Source: Eupeodes corollae
Lineage: Eukaryota; Arthropoda; Insecta; Diptera; Syrphidae
Assembly (NCBI RefSeq): GCF_945859685.1
Contig: NC_079149.1
Span: forward strand, 127,312,065-127,376,064
DNA: 64,000 bases
Direction: 5' to 3'
Position numbers and translations under genes: made by a program. The notes below the pieces were generated by a model that ran no database searches, was not told the DNA's origin, and saw nothing but the letters and a program-made list of their open reading frames with translations. Every line of letters begins with the position of its first letter. Position 1 is the first letter of the stretch. This document shows, piece after piece, positions 1 through 12,924 of the stretch.

Positions 1-2089
1 GAACAGCATATGCTTTACTTTTAAGTTTTATGGTTTCTTAATCGACGTGCGAATGTTTCACTGCTGGATTTCCCTCATAAAAAATAAGGTTTAAGTTGTT
101 TGCATCCTCCACACAACCACCCCCCGCCCTTATCACACGCCTTCCTTTTTCTTATTCTTATATGTATAAGTTGAAAGAAATAAAAGCGTCAAACTTCAAA
201 GATTTGCGCCAGCTATAAAATTCACTGCTCTGATGATGGCGGTCCTTATTCATTCTCATTATTTTGTCGTCCTTTTTTATCTGCTTGCATCATTTTGTGG
301 GGTTTTGAGACTTATTTTGTTATATTTTCTTCGAATTTTAATGATAATTCGTCATCAGAAATTTCACGCTCATAAAATTCAAATTGATTTTTGTTTTTAT
401 TTTGTATATGAATGTGCCTGGGTACGTGAGAGAGTATGAGTTCTTATATATAAAAGTGTTAGGTACTGTTATAATGTTACTTACTTTATTTTTTGAAGGA
501 CCTGCAAGTATACGAGAAAAAAAGGTAAAAATGACATAACTTCTTCCAAAGGAAGTGAAGTGTTGAAGCTTGAAGTAAGTGGATTTCCTGTGAAATCCTC
601 TTTGTTTCGTTTTCTTTTATTTTTTTTTTTGAGTGACTGACTTATGTTCATTTTTATTTTTAAGACATTTTTCTTTGGGAATTTAAATTTGTATAGATAC
701 GTGACTTGTCATTTTATATTAGATTTCTTCATTTGAAGACGAATTTCAGAAAAATGAAGAAGAAATGAAAAATGTGTCACACAATTTTTTTGGATTCGTT
801 GGTTAAACCTTTGAACTTACGCAAATGCAAATTCCTGTGACAGAATTTTAGGTTGTAGTTACATTTGCAGAATATTCAAGTAAAATTATGTTTGAAGTAG
901 AAAACTTTTTTGGGATAAATATTATTATTGTGAATATTTTAAAACATTGTGAGTAAAATATTCCTCAACAACTTCGTACTGGTAAGCTAGATTATGGTCT
1001 ATTAAAATATGATCCAAAAACTCTTCTTTGGAATGTTGCAACCACATTAAAAAAAAAAAAAAAAAACAATTCTGAAGAAGATTGTATTCGTTGGGAAAAC
1101 TTCAAAACATCTGCATTTAAATTTCTAGCGAATTATTTGATTTAAACTCGAGCTGAAGTTATGTTTGATTGTTTTTAAGTTTCTGAGGTTTATTCACGAT
1201 AACTTTCGATAAAAATAAGTTTCGCAAAATGTTTTGAAATGAAAAATAATAATAGTTTACGATTTGGAAAAAGGGTGCATTACAAAGAAGGATGATATGT
1301 GCATATTGTTGAAAAACATTGTTGTTTTAAAAATTATGACATTTTTATTGTTAGTTAAAAGAATTAAGCCCTAGTGAGATAGGCAATATAATTATCCTTA
1401 AACAGTTTAGCAGTAATAATCTTTGTCTCTCTTAGAAATATATATTGAGTCAAACTTCGGGAGTAGTGTGAATAAAAGAGATTTTTTCTTCAGTCGCACT
1501 GCGCGAATGTAGGATGCCATATCACGCTCTATATAAAAGTGTTAACATTTCAGTTTTAAGCTTTTTTTTAATTTTGGATAAGTTCTGAGGATTTTACCAG
1601 AGATAAGAATTATAATGTAGACATCAAACATAAAATATCAATGTTTCACAACATTAGTTATAATAAAAATTTCTTTAAGTTTGATGGGATGTTGAATCAA
1701 CAGAAGACCAATACCATGGTCTTTCAAAAACTTGTCAGTTTTTTGGTTAATTGAAATTGATATTTCCCAAAACTTTTTCTCAACTGTCGAAATTTTTTAC
1801 TAGTTACCGTTCCAATCGAGAAGTTGTAATTTATAGGAGGTTTCCACATTTATAAAAAGCAATAGTAAATTTGTTGTTCTTAATATCCCCTATAGTGGGT
1901 TTAAGGGTAAGGTGAGGGTCACATTAAATCTTGTATAATCTTTTTAACCTCGAAGCTATTTTTTCTTTAGCTATTTTCTAATAAAGTGAGAGTGTGGAGC
2001 AGCGTTCCTTCATTTTTTTTTACTTCTTAAAAGTTACTCCAAGTTATTTCCGTTTTTTTGGCAATCTATACATAGTATAGTAGAAAATT
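1..2089. other. Unique AT-rich DNA, no gene recognised
   Basis: I see no coding region, RNA gene or recognisable transposon here. The only open frames are short and low in complexity. An A-run of about 18 lies at 1049-1066. The stretch could be intergenic or intronic, and nothing in it decides which. Confidence 0.5.
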
Positions 2090-2447
2090 CATAAGAAAAC
2101 GCATCGCCAGTAGCCAGATTTTTGTATTTAAAAATTGGCACAACTAAAAAAAGACCTGTCAGAATAGTTTAAAAAAAAATACAAAAACAGAAGAGATTTT
2201 TTTGAAAATCAAAAGTTAAAATTAACTTAGCAACAAAAAGTAACTAAATTTATAAATTTGAAGAAGAAATGGTAAGAAAACGTCTATAAATCGAGATTCT
2301 AAAAAAAAAGTTAATTAAACAATTGCAGCTTTGACATAAAATAAAAACTTCAAGAAGGAGGTTTGTTCGTAGACTACTACATTAACACGTGGTGTTGAAG
2401 CGAGCTGGAAGCTCGACTCAATTGTTCATATACCTCAATCGAGTTGA
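2090..2447 (+). repeat. Dispersed repeat R4, copy 1
   Basis: This segment recurs at about 15070-15385 in the same orientation. The best shared block contains GTTTGTTCGTAGACTACTAC, then GGTGTTGAAGCGAGCT and AATCGAGTTGAA. Both copies hold a small inverted repeat (GCGAGCT, two bases, AGCTCG) around 2399-2413. I do not recognise the family, and no terminal inverted repeats or coding sequence are visible. The copy ends a few bases before the T-run of the adjacent LINE, so the LINE probably inserted at or inside it. Confidence 0.6.
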
Positions 2448-2451
2448 ATTA

Positions 2452-3060
2452 TTTTTTTTTGTTATAATCGGCACCCACTCAAGGGGATATTACTACCCTT
2501 ATTATAAAGAGGCGCAGTGTAAGCACTAGGAAGAGGAGAGAGGGTTTAAAAGGAGATGTCGGTGCACATTTTTTTTGAATTCCTGAACATTGCAACGACT
2601 TGGAAAGACAGAGTGTGATAAGGCATTCCACTTTCGCATAGTACGGCTAAAGAACGAATCTCTTTATTTGACAGTACGTTTGAAGTTGGGCTCGAGGGTA
2701 TACTGATGAGCATTCCTAGAAGCGCGAGTATTACGGTTGAACTGTTTAAGGGGAGGAATGCAACTGCCTTTTTCACTAAAGCATCAGCCGTTAAAATAAC
2801 GATAAAAAAGGGTCAGACAAGAGACCTTACGACGATATTCAACTACTGCTTCGAAAGCCATTAAGAAGCTTTCGATCTTTAATCAGCGTTTCCATGACCT
2901 TAGAAAGAAGTGACATAAGTGCAATCGGTGGGTAATTAGAGGGTGATGAAGATTCGCCTTTTTTGGCGATGGGCTGGACAAATGCAGTCTTCCATCCTCT
3001 CGGAACGAGAAGAAGAACACCTCTTCAGAACAATAGCGGGGATACCATAAAAAATATTCG
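2452..3060 (-). pseudogene. LINE-A copy 1: jockey-like reverse transcriptase with internal deletion
   Basis: Read on the minus strand, 3060-2880 gives the start of a reverse transcriptase (GIPAIVLKRC, then WKTAFVQPIAKKGE, then SNYRPIALMSLLSKVMETLI). It joins directly to the C-terminus at 2880-2545 (RRKVSCLTLFYRYFNG, SCIPPLKQFNRNTRASRNAH, FFSRTMRKWNALSHSVFPS). The palm with the YADD motif is missing, so most of the domain was deleted, and the two parts need frameshifts to read. A T-run at 2452-2460 is the A-tail of the inserted minus-strand copy. The 3' end (CCCCTTGAGTGGGTGC then ATTATAA) matches the copy ending at 13645. It is a dead fragment. Confidence 0.85.
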
Positions 3061-3430
3061 TAAAAAATTTCAAACTCGATATTATAATCAAAAATGACAT
3101 TACGATAGTAAGCAAGTCGCAAAAAGTGGGTCTCCAGATTTTTTCCGTGTTCATTTCTTTCTGTCCAAACCATTGGGTCGATTGAGTTTAAACTTAGAAA
3201 AAAAAGTTTTAAGCAGATTGTAGTTAAATGTTTTTTTTTTTCAATTTTGTTGAAACACTTAAAATAATACGTTGGTCGACAAACATAAATGTTTATCAAA
3301 TTTTTCTCTAAAACTGTTTTCCCTAATTTGGTTTCTTTTAAAAAAATGTTTTTGAATTGCAACTAAAGCCCCCGATAGTTGTGAACTTTATTTAAAAAGT
3401 ATTAGTTATCCCCAATAGTTATAGGGTATA
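3060..3430 (+). repeat. MITE-like repeat Y, copy 1 (partial)
   Basis: Shares an ordered set of blocks with 6735-7515 and 27235-27840: AATCAAAAATGACATTACGA, a GTGGGTCTCC-like box, TTGGGTCGATTGAGTTTAAA, GTTTTAAGCAGATT, and AAATTTTTCTCTAAAACTG. It abuts the broken end of LINE-A copy 1. No coding potential or clear termini, so the superfamily is unknown. Confidence 0.55.
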
Positions 3431-6400
3431 GGGTATTTTCGTTACCCTCCAATATTTTTATTTCCGATTTTGTTAAATAGTCTAATTAATACTGAACAAA
3501 AAACATCTCCAGAATTACACTAAAAAATAGGCACGTTTCCCATCACATCTCGCATACTTCTTGAATATCACAATTGATTCGCTTTAGCAGCTCAAAGCTT
3601 TTCATGTACGCTTAGTGTCTTCCTCCTTTTTTTAACGAAATTGAAGTGAAGTGAATCTACCTTCCTTAAAAAAAGAGACAACTCATCAATACAATATGAA
3701 CAAGAAGAAAAGTCACGTTTTCAATTGCTTTAAATTAAGCGAAAAAGCAACACACTTGGTGCCAAAACAAAAATAAACATCAACATACAAAAAACAACAA
3801 CTACAAAAAACTCTAAAAAGATGAAAGTCCTTCCAAATGTACCAAAAAAACAACCGAAATAAAAACTGACTTTATATTTTCTTTTTCTATACCAACATAT
3901 AGAAATAACAAAAAATATACAAATGTACATATACTTTAAACAGAAGTGAATCCTTTTGCGACTGACTCCTTTTTATTTCACATATGTGGAGGGGCAGGAG
4001 AAGGGAACATTTGACACTCGAGCTTATATCTATTGTTATCGCATAAAAATGTCGCTCTTACTCTCGACAGCTAGCGCAGCGTATAGAATTGGATACCATG
4101 TTGTTTTTCATTTATGGGTACTCTAACTCTACAAGGACTCCAACTCCAACACCGACTTTGAATAGTGTTTCTATGACTTCTCTCGAAATGTAGTTAGAGC
4201 AGCAAACGGTATACGGTGGGTATAGTGAATGTTGCTTATCGCACATGATTCAGAGTGTCGCAAAACGCGTGAGGGAATGCGCCATCCATATGTACCGCCA
4301 ACATCCAACCAACCAACCAACGAGGTATAGTTACTTCGGCAGAGAAAGTAATGCTCTTTCTGCTGAGGAATATCATTTTTTTTCCTTGATTCCTTTTGGG
4401 TGGGTTGGGATTGAAAAGGCATATCCTAGTGAGAGCTCCTTTCATTTTTTAATAAATGACATTTTCCCAAGGATAAGAAAGGCGAAGAATATAAGAAAAG
4501 GACTGCGTTCCATATGATTTCGTTTACATATACTTATATCCTTGGCATTATTCTTATAAGGACAGGACACACACCATAGGTACACTATGAAGCTGATGGG
4601 AAGCAGCTCGCTGGAAGCAGCATCGAGACGAAAGAAGTCACATCTGGAGTTATGCAGCTTCATATACCAAACCGACCAAAAATATAACAAGAAAACGTAA
4701 AAGAATATGGAAAAAAAGACGTTCACTGAATACAAAATGCGGACAAGTGAAAATATTTTTGCATACCGTCATCGTCCTTCGTCGTCGTTTTCGTATCCTT
4801 ATAGCGTGGTACATCCTGAGACACACCGATTTTTATTGTTCCAACGATTCGTGTGGAATTGCAAATAAGTATAAGGCTAAGGCGAAAACAAGGAAGTGCG
4901 CAGCGTTCCTCTTCGTCGTGAGTCGTCGTCGGTCGTTGGATGGTTGGGGGGTGTTGTAAGAATGAAAATATGAAGGTTTACACTAAACCACAACATCATA
5001 TGCTTACAAGGTTGTTATTATATTATTTTTTATTTTCTTACAATATTTATACTCCGCAATAGTATTTTGGTTGAAAAGGGTTTCAGATGTTATAAACATA
5101 TACATATGTATACCAAGTCGGATGGAGGAGGCGGGAAGGTGAGATGGTTAAATTATAATAGAAAACACCTTGAATATATATTTATTTTTGATTCATGTAA
5201 AATATAAATCACAACGAAAATCAGGTGCGTGGCAGTAGTAATTTTAACGAATCCTTCTTCACAAGAGTCAGAAAAATAGAAATACTGGTGCATAAAATGA
5301 AAATGTATAATTTTTTTTTAAATTTAAGACAAATAATTTCTATCTCAAGTTTAAGTTTTGAAAATTTCTTTCCGAATTTTTACCCTACAACTTTTGGTAA
5401 TCTGACTCAAAATGTGTACACAGGTTGGCAAGGTGTTTTACTCCTGGTAATGAATTAGGGAATTTCCAATGGGTTTTGATAACCTTAATTCGAATCCGAC
5501 TTGAAAATCACACAATTTGGTCAGGTTTTGATATTCCTTTTTGTTATTTGAAAAAAAAAACAAAGATTACAGACTTCTTGCGAGGTTTGTTTGTATTCAA
5601 AGTTTTTAGCCCGTATCTTCAATACTCAATATATGTAAATATTTATAGGATTTTATAAAATGTTCAGACAAATTTCATTAAAGTTGTTAGATCCCACCTT
5701 TCTTACATACAATTTAAAGAAAAGCTGAAATATTTATGCTCAAACGGTTCTCATCATATCATCAATTTTTTGAAAAATATTGAAAATTCATTGTTGAAAA
5801 CAAAGGTATTTTTAAAATTTAAACAGATCTGTTGACTGATATTCGGATGTGAAATCATTACAAAAAAGATATTTTGCAAAACCATTAAAACACAAACTTA
5901 AGGTTTCTCAAAACCTCATATACCATAGAGTCAAATGATAACTTATAACTTCATAACTTATGTGAATTTTAATAATAAAATGATTTCTATTACACCTAAA
6001 AACAAAAATGTGTACTTTGAAAAATCATCATACAGTTTATTGTTATGAACTATGCTGTTTTTTCCGGCTTTAAAAAGAAGATGCATACATAAAAACACTT
6101 ATATGATACAACAATATATGTCGATCTTAATTTTTGGCGACCAGCAAAATGTCTTGTAATTTATGCATTAAATTCAGTATAACAGTCAAAGAAAAGATTA
6201 TCGAATTAGCAATATTTCGAAATATGGAAGCGTGTAAAAGAATTGCTATATGCATGAAGAAATTTTTGCAGATTTTCAAAGACTTCTAGATACTGTACGT
6301 CTTCTGCAGTTACATAAAAAAGAGAACATTTTTCAACACCTAATGTGTATCTAAAAGACTTAAGTATGACAAAAGCAAGGAACCTAGATATCCCAGATTG

Positions 6401-6734
6401 CACCACCAAAACTATACTATAAAGAGTGTCTCCACATTACCATCGTAATTAATGTGACTTAAAGTGGGCTTATCATTTAAATCAAATTGAAGCTTTATAT
6501 CTCTAAACAAATTTCATAGAATACTTATCGATACATTTTTGTCAGAAAATTTATATTTACAGACAAAAATAAGACAACACAGTGATTTTTCAAAAGGCTA
6601 AGTGTTTTGTTTTTAGATTTATTTTAAAAAAAACATTTTTGATAGATGCATGAAAATAATAGTGTACAATTTTGTAACTTGTGACACCTAGTAACTATAT
6701 GGCAAGTATTGCATTTGTAAAAAAAATTTGAAGT
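3431..6734. other. Unique AT-rich DNA, no gene recognised
   Basis: No supported gene. Short open frames near 4170-4960 have no recognisable motif and overlap each other on both strands, which suggests chance. Around 3950-4980 base composition is more balanced and the sequence is not repetitive, so it may be conserved non-coding DNA, but I cannot test that. Confidence 0.45.
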
Positions 6735-7515
6735 GAAAAAGTCGAAAAAATGGTTCACAGAACTCCGTTCGTCTGTTTGTCTGCCTATCTGCTGGTCCTC
6801 ACCCCCCGGTCTCGACCTTTGGATCGATTAAGTTCAAACTTGTAAGTAAGGGTTTTAAGTAGATTCGCGTAAGACATTTTTTTCTAAGACTAAAAATAAA
6901 AGTATTCCCCATACAAATATGTTGGTAAAAAATCGAAAATTAGAATTTTCTCTAAAACGAAACGATAGATTTTTATTAAATTTTCTCTAAATTTGTTTTC
7001 TTAAATTGACTTCTCTTAATAAAAAAATATGTTTCTTTGCTCCAGATGATACCTCCAATAACTAACCGTAAGTTAGTTTTAAGTTTTCTCAAAAACAAAT
7101 AAGTTGATTTCAATAATTTTCTGCACAATATGTCAAATTTTAGTTTTTGGATTTTTAAAATAATATAATTTTTTTTGCAAAATTCGATATCTCAAAAATG
7201 GGTCAATATTTTTGAACACAAATTTAATGTAAAAAGTATAGTAATAAGTTCTAAGAAACTACATGCTAGAAATATTTTTGTAATCAAAATTAAAAATTCT
7301 GTCAGTACAAAATTAATTTTAACAAAAAAAAAATGATCTAACAATTTTCAAATACAAATTTTGTTGATTAAGTTTTTTTTTTTTTGCAAATAAAATGGCA
7401 ATCAAATTTTTAAAGAGTTTACAAAATAATTTTATTTTTAAATTGTTTTAAATTAAAAAAAAAAAATTGTAAACAGGGTCTCTGGATACAGGAATTCGTT
7501 CTATCCAGTCGTGAA
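6735..7515 (+). repeat. MITE-like repeat Y, copy 2
   Basis: The longest copy of the Y repeat. It opens with a box rich in GTCTGT/GTCTGC followed by TTTGGATCGATTAAGTTCAA, passes through TTTTCTCTAAATTTG and AAGTTTTCTCAAAAAC, and ends near GGAATTCGTTCTATCCAGTC. Related end boxes appear at about 9040-9115 and 27775-27820 (GCAGGTA...TTTACCCAG). There is no open reading frame. It is followed after about 240 bp by element X. Confidence 0.55.
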
Positions 7516-7753
7516 ATTTATTTAATTTAAAAACTTAAAAAAATTATTATTATTTAAGACTAAAATGATTTCTGTGAAGCTGTAATAATTAATAAATATG
7601 TATATTTATCAAGACTTTGATTTATGTATTAAACACAGTCTGTTAATGTTAAAACTTATGATTACAAAATAAAATCTTTAGTACTTTTGAATGGAGTTAT
7701 TTTGTTTTGGATTTTTATTTCTCTATACAAAATTGACAATTGACACACTGATA

Positions 7754-8956
7754 TCTTGTCATCCCGTCTGTCGATTTGTATTGCTTAAAGGGTTTGTAGG
7801 ATATTGACTGTTGTTAAAAAGTCGTCAATGAATTTATCTGAACAAAATTTTAAATTAATAACAATATTTTGCATATAGTGAAAAAGTTTGATCTCAAAAT
7901 CTATTTTTGTTAATGAGATTTTCAGTCGAAAACCAATGTTCACGAATTTTAGTAGCATTTCTGAAATTCCAACAAATTGGATGAATGAAATTTATTCAAG
8001 AGACATTAAAAACCGATCTTCAATTTTTACCAAATTTACGTACTACTTTTTGGAGTTTTATAAGAGAAACTACTGAATATCGAAAACAATATTTTCTGTG
8101 AAATAAAAAGAGTTTGAAGAAAATATTTCTAATTTTTTAAAAGCTATTTGAGTCAAAATTTAATTTTTAATAAGTCTCAGTATAGTTTTTTTTAGGTTTT
8201 TATTTTTTTTTAAAAAAACTGTCGATTAAATTTTTTTTTAAATATTAACGAATGTTGAAAACAATATTTTTTATAAGATAAAAGTAGTTCTAAACCAATA
8301 TCTGAAAGTTTTGAAAAGATATTTGAGCTAAAAATCAATTTATAATTACATTTTTTTTTTTGTTTAGATTTTTATTTTCTGTAAAAACTGTCCATTAAAT
8401 TTTTTTCAAAATTTTTCCGAATGTTGAAAACAATATTTCTTGTAAGTGAAAATAAGTCGCAATTTTTCTCAAAATTTGAAAATGTTGAAAACAATATTTT
8501 TCATAAGATAAAATAAGTTTGAAAGCCCTAATATCAAGTTTTTGAAAAGATATTTGTGTTGAAAATCAATTACCAACTTTCAGTAATGTTTTTTAGGTTT
8601 TTATTTTTTATACAAAAAAAATGTCAATTTGATTTTTCTTAAAATTTTACCAGATGTTAAAAACATTATTTTTCGTTGTTTTGGAGATGAAATATTTTTT
8701 TTAAACGTAAACATTTTATTCTTTCAGTTTTTTTATTTATAAAAAAAAAACCTTGAATTGGATTTTTTTCCAAAAATATATTGGTTTGGTATAACGTTAC
8801 ATTTTAATTCAAGTATCTAGCGTCATTGGTTCGTAAGATATTTAGGGTTGACCAAAATTGTCACCTTTTTTTTGAACTGCTATGGTAAAAAAAAACCAAC
8901 CACTCAATTTTCAATTTGACAAATCGGATTGATTTCAATAACTTCCCACGGGAAGT
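7754..8956 (+). mobile_element. TIR element X, copy a (non-autonomous, about 1.2 kb)
   Basis: The left end (TATCTTGTCATCCCGTCTGT) aligns with the better kept left end of copy b at 17876 (TAACTTCCCATCACGTCTGT). The right end is GGGAAGTTA. The last 20 bases, TAACTTCCCACGGGAAGTTA, form a perfect palindrome. Internally a monomer containing GTTGAAAACAATATTTT recurs at about 8075, 8250, 8420, 8481 and 8653, mostly 170-175 bp apart, so this copy holds roughly three and a half monomers. A conserved 3' module (GACCAAAATTGTCACC...CTGCTATGGTAAAA) follows, but the ACGT-rich tract of the other copies is deleted. TA flanks suggest a Tc1/mariner-like MITE; this is an inference. Confidence 0.65.
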
Positions 8957-8959
8957 TAA

Positions 8960-11900
8960 AAATAACGCTTTCACGATTTTCGTTATTTTTAGAAATTAAA
9001 ATATAATCTTATTTTGCAGGTATATTTTTTAATATTAAAATCAAGGTACTATTTTAAAGCAGACACTTTGAATACTTGAGGAAGTTTGTTCTACCCAGTC
9101 TCGTTTGTTTAATTGCATCTCTATTTTCAATTTAAACTTTAATTCCTTCTAAAAACTTTCGAAGATTTTAAAAAGTCCGTTTTCGTAGCATACAATTTTT
9201 GTTAGTTCAATCTTATTTTGTATTCGTAAATTTTTTGAGCTAAGAAATATTTGTTTGTACGGTTAAAAATTCTCAATTAGTAACCGCTTAAAATTTTTAA
9301 ACGATTTGTTTTTGTAAAATGTCAAACTTTGTATATATGAGAAAATTAACGTTTTATACAATTACAACTGTTAGTTTAAGCTGTTCTCTGTTGAACTATA
9401 ATTGACGAGTTAATAAATAAAACAGTTTTTTAGCAGAAAGTTGTATTTGAGAACCGTCTTTAAATGTTAAGAAATTTGAACAAAAAAATAAACTTTTGAT
9501 ACTTTTTAACATTTTCTTGTTTTTGTTTATATTTTTGAGAACAAAATTAATTACAAATTTACAAAACATGAAAGAAAAACATTTTGTAAACAAAGTTTCA
9601 AGTTTCTTCTTAAAATTCAATAGTCGAAAATTTCTAGTTTCGAATTTTTAGTTAACTTTTGTAGGTTTTTGTTGCTTTGCAGGACAAAATCCTCCATTAG
9701 ATTTATCTAGGAAGTTAAATAAAAGTATTGACAAAATTAGTTTGAAACAAATAAATTTATCTAAAACTATACAGCCAAGACATTCGAGCCAAAAATCAAT
9801 TTGTACCACATTTAAGTAAAAGTACAAAATAAGTTTGGGTTTTTTTCCAAAAACAGTGTAAGAAAGATCTCCTAATTTTTGTATTTATAAGTGTGAGGAA
9901 TTCGTAGTCAATCCAAATTTTAATGCAAAATTTTAGGATATCTCTTCATGAAAATTTGAACCCAAACTTTAAATCCCTTAAGGAAAAAGGGGTTAAAGTT
10001 GAAATTAGCAGTAAAAATATGGACTTTTTAAGACTGATACTCGACAGCAATTTTCCAGACAATTGGAAGTAGAGTAGAGCCTTTCTAAGGACAAAATAAA
10101 GAATTAAAAGCCACCAAAGAAACCTATCACTGACCACAAGACAGTTTAATAACAATAACTTATTGTTAGTTCTATTTGTATTAGTTGAAACTATTTCTGA
10201 ATAAAATGACAATTATGTTTTCTATAAATATACTCAATACCATAAGGAGCGGTATCAACTGCTTTGTGGTTTCATTTTAATAAAACGACCAGAAGTATAA
10301 TGGCAAAGAATTTTCTGAAAACTATTTCTTCCCAATTAACTTTATACCTTATGACATTAACAAAAACAATTCAAAACTATATCCCAACCGAAGCCGACCT
10401 TTTAATAGGACACAGTTAACTCTACATTCCTTTCAACTTTTAGATATAGCAATAAAATATCTGTTTGATATTCCTACTCTATTGAAATGGGTTTTATTTA
10501 ATTGCAGTTCCAGTTCGTAAGTTCGCACTCCCTCAACATTCATATATACCATGTCCTTCCGCAATATATCGATCAGAATCTACTATTTTAATCACAAATC
10601 TATTCAAAACATGTATCATGACCTCATTGCCAGGACTCTCAGTAGTAGAAACATACGTTTACACTAAGGATACCGGTATTGTATAACTATATAAACTGTA
10701 TATAGTTACCTTTCCATCAAATGTAGTCCTTATTCATCATTTAGTTGCGAACTTTATGTTGGAACGAGTATTCACATCAGTTCAGTAGCAGAGCTTTGTA
10801 TATTCGCCTATACAATATGCCTCTCTTCAAGCCATCAGATGTTTCCAATTCAACTTCAATCCAAAGGCAAAAATGTTTGAGAATGGGATTTATGTCAAAA
10901 TCATCGGCAAGTTTAACCAACAGAGGAAGAGGATGCGATGATGATGATGATGATGATGATGATGATATAGTAGTGAGGTTATCCTCAACTCTTGATTTGA
11001 ACTAAATTGAAATTCGAACGGAAATTTCGGGACCAAATAACAGGCATCCGGAGCAGAACAGAAAACTCATCATCAGATATTCAACTCTCAACTCATAGGC
11101 TAGCGACGACGACGACGCACAGTTGGGTAGCGGTCGCAAGGCAAGCTTCATCCCGCACTCGCCGCACTTTTCCATCCAGAAATTGACTTTCATTTCACTC
11201 GCTACTCTATTGGATCTATAGGATAAAAGTTATAGGACGAGTGTAGGTATTGAAAACAAAAGACGAAGTCAACCGCAAACCAAACCGCGATACCACACAA
11301 AGGATATCTCCTCGCCTCTTCATCCCACACACACACACCCCATATATATTGTTGATACTCGACTCACCCACCGACCGACGAAGGCATCAGAGGGCTTGAA
11401 ATAAGAGTTCGATGTTGACTCGCCTCGCCTGTCGAATCTTGGTTAGATTTTCTCTCCCAGCGTCCTTCCGGTAGACCTCAGAATCTAAACTCTGACAGAT
11501 ATCCTTTTCGGTTTGTTTTAATCTCGATTATTTTTTGCTCCTCCCTGCCTCCCTACGTATATGAATGTTGCTGTTTGTTTTTGTTTTTGCATCATTGTTA
11601 TCCTGGAAAACCTATTCAAATACTTAAGGCCATAGTAATCCTCAATAGAAAAGGAGTCCGTTGACAATTTCGATGCAACTATAACAAAAATACACGTTCA
11701 TATCTATATAAACAAAAGAACAGCAAAGGTCATGTGGTCGTTGTTCTTATACTGTCAGAAGTCAGCCGAATTTAGAATCCTTGTTTGTCTTTTTTTTCTG
11801 GGAGGATTGAAAATGTAATTTTAAAAAAATTCCCAAAAAAAAAAAAAAAAATATCAGCAGGTTTGTTTTGTCCCTCATACTGCTTCTGCTGCTGCACTAC

Positions 11901-12924
11901 AAATGTTTCCTATTTTACTCCAGAAAAAAAAACAGCACCACAATAAGGACTTAAGCTATGAGAGTAGATTTAAGGACGAAAAGAGGAGATAAATGACAGT
12001 GTGTATGTTTGGGGTTTTTGATGTCTCGAAGGCATAGAAATTATTTTTTGAAAAATGTTACTTTGAGCGACAGTATATGCAACAAGATTGGTATTGAATT
12101 TTTGACCATCGGAGATTTAGGAGACATTACGGAAAATATGTTCTCAAACGCAAAAGGTTTTAAAGGTAAACGCTGATTTTCTTGAAACATCTCCTCCTAT
12201 TTGATATTTTCGAAATTTCAGAACTTAGCATGTGGCACTTTTGTTAATGTCCCAAATCTACCTTATTTTTAAAATTATCAATCGAATGAATGAGATAAGA
12301 AAGTTACGCATACGCCACAGTATTCCTTTATAATCAGGATTTGTACAAAATTTAAATAACTGTAGTTGTTCAAGCTATTATAACTTTTTAATACTTTGGC
12401 CTCCATAACGACTCTAAAAATGCCTACTACAAATTTTCTAAGAAATATTTTTTGAATTTATTTTTAATAATTTAAACATTAAACGGGTAATATTAATTTG
12501 TACAAAAACGAAAATGAAAGAATGATTTCACATTTAAAATTTTATGTGTAAACTAATTGATTTTTGATTGAAAAATGTTGTAAAAATAAATTAATAATAA
12601 TTTTATCAACTAGCAAAAATTGTACACTTTTTAAAAATCACTTCAAAAACTAGTGTAAAATTTCTTAAATTTTGGTGTGAAGTTGAAAAAAAACTGAAGG
12701 AGATGTAAAAATTAGTTTTCTGTTAAAAATTTAACAATTTTGTTCAAGTTCAGAGCAGAAAATAAACCAATTAACTGCAGTTTTTTAAATGCCGCATATG
12801 AACAAACTTATTTTGAAATTAACCCATGTTAAATGTTTTACGGATGTGGAACTGGAACCACAAAATAAGATAGATATATGTATATAAAAAATATGTACAA
12901 TGGAGAATAAAAAACCGCGTGGAA
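8960..12924. other. Mostly unique DNA; partial Y repeat, no gene recognised
   Basis: 9000-9120 carries a scrap of repeat Y (GCAGGTATATTTT, then GTTCTACCCAGTC). 10500-11600 is less AT-rich, non-repetitive, and dense in GTCCTT/AAGGAT-type words. The open frame at 10745-11005 is largely an aspartate run encoded by a GAT microsatellite and has no domain, so I do not call it a gene. 11600-12924 shows nothing recognisable. Confidence 0.45.
10937..10967 (+). repeat. (GAT)n microsatellite
   Basis: About ten uninterrupted GAT units. In one frame they would encode a run of aspartates, but nothing supports translation. Confidence 0.9.

Noticed and set aside
2883..3362. 159-residue minus-strand frame as a host gene
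   Set aside because: Its C-terminal part is frameshifted LINE-A reverse transcriptase and the rest is repeat Y.
10745..11005. 86-residue frame ending in poly-aspartate
   Set aside because: The acidic run is a GAT microsatellite and the rest has no recognisable domain or splice context.
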